NCBI GenBank assembly: GCA_030426085.1
Contig: JAUHYW010000010.1
Span: forward strand, 108,969 to 172,968
Direction of reading: 5' to 3'
From: a bacterium
Lineage (GTDB): Bacteria; Myxococcota_A; Bradymonadia; UBA7976; UBA1532
DNA: 64,000 bases
Each line of letters opens with the position of its first letter. Position 1 is the first letter of the stretch. The translations under genes and the position numbers were made by a program. The notes under the pieces were generated by a model. That model worked only from the letters and a program-made list of their open reading frames with translations. It was not told where the DNA came from and made no database searches. Shown one piece after another: positions 58,626 to 64,000 of the stretch.

Positions 58626-60032
58626 ATGACGCCGCAGCAGGTGGTGCGGGTGCTGGCGACGGTGCAACGGCCGGATTACGACTGCCCCTGGCAGATGCAG
58701 AGCCCGACGTCGAGCACCGGATCGGGCGTGGTCATCGGCCCCGGGCGCATCCTGACCGGGGGCCACGTCGTCGCCGACGCCACGTTCGTGCAGGTGCAGA
58801 CGGCGACCCACCCCCGGCGGTACGTGGCCCGGCTCGAGGCCACCGCCCACGACTGCGATCTGGCGCTGCTGACCGTCGACGACCCCGCGTTCGTGGCGGC
58901 GACCGAGGCGGCGACCATCGGCCCCCTGCCCCGCCGGCGGGACGAGGTGGTGGTCGTCGGCTTCCCGGTCGGCGGCGAAGAGGTCTCGTACACCGAGGGC
59001 GTCGTCTCCCGCATCGAGCTGAGCACCTACACCCACTCCCACCGGCGGCTGCTGGCGATCACCGTCGACGCGGCCATCAACCCCGGCAACTCGGGCGGCC
59101 CGGCCTACGACGCCGAGGGGCGGCTGGTGGGCATCGCTTTCCAGAAGCGGCGCGACGCCGACGGCATCGGCTACCTGGTGCCCAGCGTGCTGGTGAAGCG
59201 GTTCCTGGCGGCGGTCGAGCAGGGCCGCTCCACCGAGGCCCCCGCGCTCGGGCTGCGCTTGCAGACCACCGAGAACCCCACCCTGCGGGCCGCGTTGAAG
59301 CTGCCCGACGGCGTCGAGGGGGTGCGGGTGGTCGAGCTGGGCTACGGCGGATCAGCCTGGGATCGCATGGCCGTCGACGACGTGCTGGTCGCCATCGACG
59401 GACATGCCATCGCGGCCAATGGCACCATCGCATGGGCCGGCGGGCTGCGCACCGGGCTGGCGGTGGCCCTGAGCCGATCCCATGTGGGGGACACCATCAG
59501 CGTCGAAGTCATGCGACAGGGCGAGCGCATCCCGATGGATCTGACGCTGGCCCCCGACGCCTCGCTGGTGCCCCGCGACCGGCACGACGTGCGCCCGAGC
59601 TGGCTCATCTACGGGGGGCTGGTCATCCAGCCGCTGGGCCTGGACTACCTCCAGACGTGGAGCAAGCTGCGCGACGCGCCCCGGGAGCTGGTGCTGCTCT
59701 ACGCCCGGGCCATGCGCAGCCGGGCCCAGCGCGAGGCGCTGGTGATCTCGAAGGTGCTCGCCCACCGGCTCAACCAGGGCTACGGCCGGTTCGAAGACCG
59801 GGTGATCGAGGCCGTGGACGGCGCCGTGCCCCGGGATCTGGCCGATCTGGCGGCCCGGCTCGACCGGGCGGAGGGCCCGATCCGCATCGAGACCACCAGC
59901 GGAGGCATGGTCGTCTTCGACGCCGACGACGTGCGGGGGGCGACCGCCGAGCTGCTCGCCCGCTATCGCATCCCCACCGATCGCTGCGACACCCTGCCCG
60001 GCGGAGACACCATCACCCGCGCAGCGCGGTGA
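58626..60032 (+). CDS. Deg/HtrA-like serine protease with PDZ region
   Basis: A 468-aa protein without a signal peptide. The trypsin-like domain (residues 1-200) has the triad His in LTGGHVVAD, Asp in HDCDLALLTVDD and Ser in INPGNSGGPAY. A PDZ domain follows (about 235-320, GVRVVELGYGGSAWDRMAVDDVLVAIDGHAI). The C-terminal part (PSWLIYGGLVIQPLGLDYLQTW) corresponds to the second domain of plant Deg2/Deg9-type proteases. It is probably a cytosolic quality-control protease. The 3' end overlaps the minus-strand gene by 20 bp. Confidence 0.9.
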   Translation: MTPQQVVRVLATVQRPDYDCPWQMQSPTSSTGSGVVIGPGRILTGGHVVADATFVQVQTATHPRRYVARLEATAHDCDLALLTVDDPAFVAATEAATIGPLPRRRDEVVVVGFPVGGEEVSYTEGVVSRIELSTYTHSHRRLLAITVDAAINPGNSGGPAYDAEGRLVGIAFQKRRDADGIGYLVPSVLVKRFLAAVEQGRSTEAPALGLRLQTTENPTLRAALKLPDGVEGVRVVELGYGGSAWDRMAVDDVLVAIDGHAIAANGTIAWAGGLRTGLAVALSRSHVGDTISVEVMRQGERIPMDLTLAPDASLVPRDRHDVRPSWLIYGGLVIQPLGLDYLQTWSKLRDAPRELVLLYARAMRSRAQREALVISKVLAHRLNQGYGRFEDRVIEAVDGAVPRDLADLAARLDRAEGPIRIETTSGGMVVFDADDVRGATAELLARYRIPTDRCDTLPGGDTITRAAR

Positions 60033-61653
60033 CCCCGCCGTAAGGCACCCCGGCCAGCAGCGCCATGTCCCGATCGAAGGTCGTCAGGTCGTCGAGGCAG
60101 AACCGGCCCAGGTGATCGTGCCCGCACGCCCGGGCCATCACCTGCATCAGCGCGGTCGTCGCCTCGAACCACCGGGTGAGCATCGCCGCGCTCTTCTCGA
60201 TCTCGAGCCGCCGCCGCAGCCCCGGCTTCTGGGTCGCGATGCCCACCGGGCAGTTGTTGGTGTGGCACGCCCGCATGCCCAGGCAGCCGATGGCTTGCAG
60301 CGCCGAGTTGCTCACCGCCACCGCGTCGGCCCCCAGGGCGAGCGCCTTGACGAAGTGGGCGTCGACCCGCAGCCCGCCGGTGATCACGAGGCTGACCTGC
60401 CGCGCCCCGCGGGCGTCGAGGTGCCGCCGGGCCCGGGCGAGCGCGGGGATGGTCGGCACCGAGATGTTGTCCTTGAACAGGTTCGGCGCCGCGCCGGTGC
60501 CCCCGCCCCGCCCGTCGAGGATGATATAGTCCGCGCCCACCGCCAGCGCGAAGTCGACGTCCCGCTCGATGTGCTGCGCGCTCAGCTTGAACCCGATGGG
60601 CACCCCGCCGGTGACCTCGCGCACCTCGGCCGCCACCCGCCGGTAGTCATCGACGCCGTTCAGATCGGGAAACCGCGACGGGCTGATCGCCGCCGTGCCC
60701 GGCTCGAGCCCCCGGACCTCGGCGATGCGCCCCTGCACCTTGTTGCCCGGCAGGTGCCCCCCGGTGCCGGTCTTGGCCCCCTGCCCCGCCTTGAAGTGGA
60801 ACGCCTGACACCGGGCGACCTTGTCCAGCGACCAGCCGAAGCGGGCCGAGGCCAGCTCGTAGAGGTAGCGGGTGCTCTCGGCCTGCTCCTCGGGCAGCAT
60901 GCCGCCCTCGCCGGAGCAGATCGCGGTGCCGGCCCCCTCCGCGCCCCGGGCGAGCGCGATCTTGGCCTCGGCGCTCAGCGCCCCGAAGCTCATGTCGCTG
61001 ACGAACAGCGGGATCGACAGCCGCAGAGGCTTCGCCGCCGCCGGCCCGATGACCACCTCGGTCCCCACCGGGGCGTCGTCGAGCAGCGGCATGCGGTGGA
61101 GCTGCGCGGTCACGATCTGAATGCTCTCCCACCGGGGCAGTTCGGTGAGCGGCACCCCCATCGCCGACACCGGCCCGTGGTGCCCGACCTTCGACAGCCC
61201 CTCCCGGGCCAGCCGGCGGATGTAGCCGTTGTACGGCTCCTCGGGCCCCCCGTGGGCATCGTCGTACAGCCCGAGGTAGCGCTCGCGGTCGATGGCCTGG
61301 GGCTGCTTCGCCTCGAAGGCCCGCACCGCGTCGCGGTCGACGTAGACCGCGTCGGCCTGCGCGTCGACCCGGGCGGGGAACTTGTGCAGGACCTCCGCGG
61401 GGTTGTAGGCGCTCACCCCGGTGTCGAAGCGATAATCCCAGCCGTGCACCCCGCAGATGAGATCATCGCCCTCGATGTGCCCGTCGGCCATCAGCGCGCC
61501 CCGGTGCAGGCAGCGCCCGTACAGCACCGACACCTGGTCGTCGTAGCGCACCACCACCAGATCGACGTTGCTCACCAGCGCGTAGGCCGGCGCCCGATCG
61601 GCCAGCGCGCTCCAGCGGGCGATCTTCACCTCGTGTCCCTTGCTCTCACTCAT
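60013..61653 (-). CDS. Rieske ferredoxin-FMN glutamate-synthase-like fusion
   Basis: A 546-aa protein. The N-terminus (about 1-110) is a Rieske domain: CLHRGALMADG and CGVHGWDYRFDTG give the CxH...CxxH cluster ligands. The rest is the FMN-binding domain of the glutamate synthase large subunit (FVSDMSFGALSAEAKIALARGAEGAGTAICSGEGG, KPGQGAKTG-like KAGQGAKTGTGGHLPG, DGRGGGTGAAP) with the Fe-S cysteines in CLGMRACHTNNCPVGIATQ. It lacks the glutaminase domain, so it is not a conventional GOGAT; stand-alone FMN-binding members have other redox roles. The Rieske fusion suggests an electron-transfer chain into FMN. Confidence 0.87.
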   Translation of the reverse strand: MSESKGHEVKIARWSALADRAPAYALVSNVDLVVVRYDDQVSVLYGRCLHRGALMADGHIEGDDLICGVHGWDYRFDTGVSAYNPAEVLHKFPARVDAQADAVYVDRDAVRAFEAKQPQAIDRERYLGLYDDAHGGPEEPYNGYIRRLAREGLSKVGHHGPVSAMGVPLTELPRWESIQIVTAQLHRMPLLDDAPVGTEVVIGPAAAKPLRLSIPLFVSDMSFGALSAEAKIALARGAEGAGTAICSGEGGMLPEEQAESTRYLYELASARFGWSLDKVARCQAFHFKAGQGAKTGTGGHLPGNKVQGRIAEVRGLEPGTAAISPSRFPDLNGVDDYRRVAAEVREVTGGVPIGFKLSAQHIERDVDFALAVGADYIILDGRGGGTGAAPNLFKDNISVPTIPALARARRHLDARGARQVSLVITGGLRVDAHFVKALALGADAVAVSNSALQAIGCLGMRACHTNNCPVGIATQKPGLRRRLEIEKSAAMLTRWFEATTALMQVMARACGHDHLGRFCLDDLTTFDRDMALLAGVPYGGVTALRG

Positions 61654-61750
61654 CCGGGCCTCCCCTCAGTGCGGCCGAACCGTAACACGCAGGGGGCCCT
61701 GGCCGTGATAGGCTGCCCCATCACCGACGGCCTCCGGGGGGACCCACGCG

Positions 61751-63262
61751 ATGGCATCCGAGCGCCTGCCCGCCGCCGCCGCGCCGCCGCCCATCGTCGG
61801 GCTCGACGTGGTCGGCCGCGGGGTCCACGTCCGGCCCCGCCAGCCCTACGCCCTGCGGGCCGTGCTCTTCCCCCACGGGGCCTACCGCACCTACACCTCG
61901 CGGGAGACCGGCGAGACCTACCGGGTGCCCACCGACTACGCGATCAACGACAGCCCGCCCATGCCCGGCCGGCGGGCGCTCAACCAGGTCATCATCGAAG
62001 AGTCGTGGGGCCGCTTCGACGCCCGCATGAGCATGGACACCCGCATGACCGCCGGCACCGGGCCGGTCGCGGTGGACGTCAACGCGGGCCAGGTCTCGTC
62101 GCTGCGCCGGGAGGAGTCGGCGTACTACGCGGTGCGCTCGTCGTGCGTGCCCCTGTGGACCGTCTACCTGCCCGACCTCACCCGCCTGCCCGCCGACGCA
62201 TTCGAACTGCCGGTGCCCACCCCGTTCAGCCACGCCCACCGCCGGGCCTACGCCCGATTCTTCGAGCGCTACGGGACCCACGTCGTGCGCCGGGTGTGGG
62301 TCGGGGGGCAGGCCGACCTCGTCTTCAGCGTCACGAAGTCCAGCGGCGTCGCCCAGGACCAGATCCGGCTGGCCCTCACCGCGACCTACGGCGGCAGCGC
62401 CTCGGCCGAGAGCGCCACCAGCCGCGAGGCGCTGCTGTCGAACTCGAGCTGCACCGTGCTGGGCAAGGGCGGCGACGAGCTGGCGCTGGCGGCGATGAGC
62501 TCGCTGGACGAGGCGGCCTACAACGCGTGGCTCGAGACGGTCAAAGCCAACCCCCAGGTCATCGACCTCGAGGCGCAGGGCGTCTGGACGCTGATCGACG
62601 ACGCCGATCAGGCCGCCGCGCTCCAGGCGGCGTACCACGAGGCGTACACCTTCGGCGCGGTGTCGGCGGTCTTCCACCTCGACGGCCGCATCTGGTTCCT
62701 GCGGGGCGACGACCACTTCACCTACGACCTCGCCGCCGGGCGCAGCACCCGGGCCCGCCCGATGGTCGAGCGCTGGCCGGCGCTGTCCGGGACCGGCTTC
62801 GAGCGGGCCGACGCCGCCTTCGTGACCCGCGACCCCGACGACCGCCCGGTGATCCACCTCTTCCGCCGGGACACCGTGCTCGCCCTCGACCCGGACAGCG
62901 GCGCCGTGCGCGCGGGCCCCCGGGCCATCGCCGAGGCGTGGCCCGGGGTCGACTTCGAGCGCATCGACGCCGCCTTGGCGGTCGATGCCCGCACCGCCTA
63001 CTTCTTCTGCGGGCAGCGCTACATCCGCTACGACCTCGAGAAGGGCCGGGCCGACGCCGACTACCCCCAGGCGGTGGCCGACCGCTGGCCGGGCCTGAAC
63101 TACGAGCGCCTGGACGCCGCCATCTACTGGGGCAACGGCAAGGTCTACTTCTTCGTCGACGACCAGTACATCCGCTTCGACATGGTCACCTGCCGGGCCG
63201 ATCCGGGCTTCCCCCGCTACCTCGAGGGGCGCTATGTCGAGGACTGGAGGTTCTTCGATTGA
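61751..63262 (+). CDS. MACPF-domain protein with hemopexin-like repeats
   Basis: A 503-aa protein without a signal peptide. Residues about 10-300 form a MACPF region: the signature YGTHVVRRVWVGGQADLVFSV plus a preceding membrane-insertion-like part and NSSCTVLGKGGDELAL behind it. The C-terminus (about 295-503) has four hemopexin-like units: SAVFHLDGRIWFLRGDDHFTYD, ADAAFVTRD...VIHLFRRDTVLAL, IDAALAVDARTAYFFCGQRYIRYD and LDAAIYWGNGKVYFFVDDQYIRFD. It is a likely pore-forming protein with a propeller targeting module. The next gene starts within its stop codon (TTGA), so it is co-translated with the DUF697 membrane protein. Confidence 0.85.
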   Translation: MASERLPAAAAPPPIVGLDVVGRGVHVRPRQPYALRAVLFPHGAYRTYTSRETGETYRVPTDYAINDSPPMPGRRALNQVIIEESWGRFDARMSMDTRMTAGTGPVAVDVNAGQVSSLRREESAYYAVRSSCVPLWTVYLPDLTRLPADAFELPVPTPFSHAHRRAYARFFERYGTHVVRRVWVGGQADLVFSVTKSSGVAQDQIRLALTATYGGSASAESATSREALLSNSSCTVLGKGGDELALAAMSSLDEAAYNAWLETVKANPQVIDLEAQGVWTLIDDADQAAALQAAYHEAYTFGAVSAVFHLDGRIWFLRGDDHFTYDLAAGRSTRARPMVERWPALSGTGFERADAAFVTRDPDDRPVIHLFRRDTVLALDPDSGAVRAGPRAIAEAWPGVDFERIDAALAVDARTAYFFCGQRYIRYDLEKGRADADYPQAVADRWPGLNYERLDAAIYWGNGKVYFFVDDQYIRFDMVTCRADPGFPRYLEGRYVEDWRFFD

Positions 63263-63735
63263 GCGCCGACGCCCCCACCCCTCGATCCGAGGAGGCCCGC
63301 CGCCTCGTCCGCCTGTACGCCTTCGGCGGCGTCGTGCCCGCCGCGATCCCCATCCCGGCCCTCGACGCGGGCCTCATCCTGGCGGTGCAGCTCAAGATGG
63401 TGCACGGCCTGGCGAAGCTCTACGGCGTGCCCTTCGAGCAGGAGCGCGCCCGCTCCCTGATCGCCGGCCTCGCCGGCGGCGCCCTGGCCGCCACCAGCGC
63501 CCTGACCGTGGCCCGCGCCGTGCCCATCGCCGGGGCCCTGGTGAGCGCGGTGACCGTCGGCGCCCTCGGCGGCGCGACCACCTGGGCCACCGGGCTGGTC
63601 TTCATGCAGCACTTCGAGACCGGCGGCACGCTGCTGACCTTCGACCCGGAGCAGGTCCGGGCCCATTACGAGGCGGTGCTGGCCCGCCGGGCGCCCGACG
63701 CCTCGGGCGCGGTGGAGGGGCCCCGCAAGCCCTGA
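63259..63735 (+). CDS. DUF697-family membrane protein
   Basis: A 158-aa protein starting at TTG 63259, with GGAGG eight bases upstream and overlapping the MACPF stop. The DUF697 pattern is clear: LYAFGGVVPAAIPIPALDAGLILAVQLKMVHGLAKLYGVPFEQERARSLIAGLAGG, then hydrophobic helices through VPIAGALVSAVTVGALGGATTWATGLVFMQHFETGG. The family is membrane-embedded and often linked to GTPases. Coupling to a MACPF protein suggests an immunity, assembly or release role; that is inference. Confidence 0.83.
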   Translation: MSADAPTPRSEEARRLVRLYAFGGVVPAAIPIPALDAGLILAVQLKMVHGLAKLYGVPFEQERARSLIAGLAGGALAATSALTVARAVPIAGALVSAVTVGALGGATTWATGLVFMQHFETGGTLLTFDPEQVRAHYEAVLARRAPDASGAVEGPRKP

Positions 63736-63800
63736 CGTGAAGGTCGGCCGCCGACCGGAGGAGATGTCTCCGCAGCCGCCGACGACCGGCCGGAGGCGGT

Positions 63801-63975
63801 GTCGCGCATCTGCTCGAGCCGCCGCACCCCGACCCGAGCGACCCGCGCGCGCTCGCCGACGCGCCCGACCACCGACCCGAGGTGGTCCCTCGACCTCTGC
63901 AAAGCCGCCACACCACCGGCCCGAGCGACCCGCGCGAAGCTGTCACCGCGCCCGACCACCGACCCGAGGTGGCCC
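63801..63975. repeat. two imperfect direct repeats of about 87 bp
   Basis: 63801-63887 and 63888-63975 align along most of their length and share the perfect 3' word GCGCCCGACCACCGACCCGA plus GGTGG. They may be part of a longer repeat or a repeat-protein gene continuing beyond the window. No start codon or clear frame can be chosen. No other feature in 63736-64000. Confidence 0.7.
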
Positions 63976-64000
63976 CGCTCTTCTCGCTATTGGCCCACCC

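Noticed and set aside
60112..63735. A 1207-codon plus-strand open frame covering 60.1-63.7 kb
   Set aside because: Most of it is the antisense shadow of the Rieske-GltB gene and an off-frame reading of the MACPF gene; only its last 158 codons (63259-63735) are a real gene.

Overview
The window is very GC-rich, strongly coding DNA. It carries Asp/Pro-rich lipoproteins, large Ser/Thr kinases fused to AAA and TPR modules, hybrid histidine kinases, a DUF4157 (eCIS-core) protein and many exported proteins of unknown function. This combination suggests a Myxococcota-like bacterium (Deltaproteobacteria in the old sense). That placement is inferred from gene style; there is no rRNA in the window.

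1-7.1 kb is ordinary backbone: a glycosidase-like lipoprotein cut by the window edge, an MBL-fold hydrolase, two exported barrel-like proteins, a glutathione transferase, tRNA-Leu(CAA) and a RecF/SMC-like AAA ATPase. Six bases after the ATPase begins a DUF4276 gene, the usual partner of such ATPases. It is broken after 12 codons and resumes in frame at 22.02 kb. The 9-bp word ATCGTCGAA is present at both breakpoints (7145-7153 and 22018-22026), so 7.15-22.0 kb reads as an inserted island.

The island (7.2-19.3 kb) carries a tightly overlapping operon: a haem-oxygenase-like non-haem iron oxidase, an atypical SDR, a PhyH-type Fe/2OG oxygenase, a class III aminotransferase, a CE7-like esterase, a D-2-hydroxyacid dehydrogenase, a P-type ATPase without the CPC metal site, a canonical SDR, a cupin_8/JmjC oxygenase and a DAP-decarboxylase-like PLP enzyme. 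A convergent arginine:X amidinotransferase follows. No PKS or NRPS is present. I interpret this as a dedicated, possibly undescribed pathway for a small oxidised, probably guanidinylated amino-acid-derived metabolite. The right end of the island is IS debris: a hydrolase stub fused to an IS66 remnant, then an ISKra4-family element with a frameshifted transposase.

22.6-48.2 kb is backbone: a J-domain protein with twin C-terminal repeats, an FGE-domain lipoprotein, an alpha/beta hydrolase with a 1210-aa kinase-AAA-TPR protein, a flavin monooxygenase with a PatB/MalY-like aminotransferase, a second kinase with TolB-like and TPR modules next to a DUF4157 protein with a phage-like C-terminus, an HTTM operon, and a signalling block (HisKA protein with degenerate ATPase domain plus response regulator; hybrid kinase plus response-regulator cyclase).

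48.3-52.6 kb is a second, lower-GC island between tRNA-Trp(CCA) and a decayed tyrosine recombinase. It encodes a PD-(D/E)xK-like protein, a small Ser/Thr kinase and an unrecognised barrel-like protein, a candidate defence module. 52.8-64 kb returns to backbone: a CAP-domain protein, a choline-oxidase-like GMC enzyme, an MBL protein, betaine-aldehyde dehydrogenase, a methyltransferase, a Deg-type protease, a Rieske-glutamate-synthase-like fusion, and a MACPF-hemopexin protein followed by a DUF697 membrane protein.
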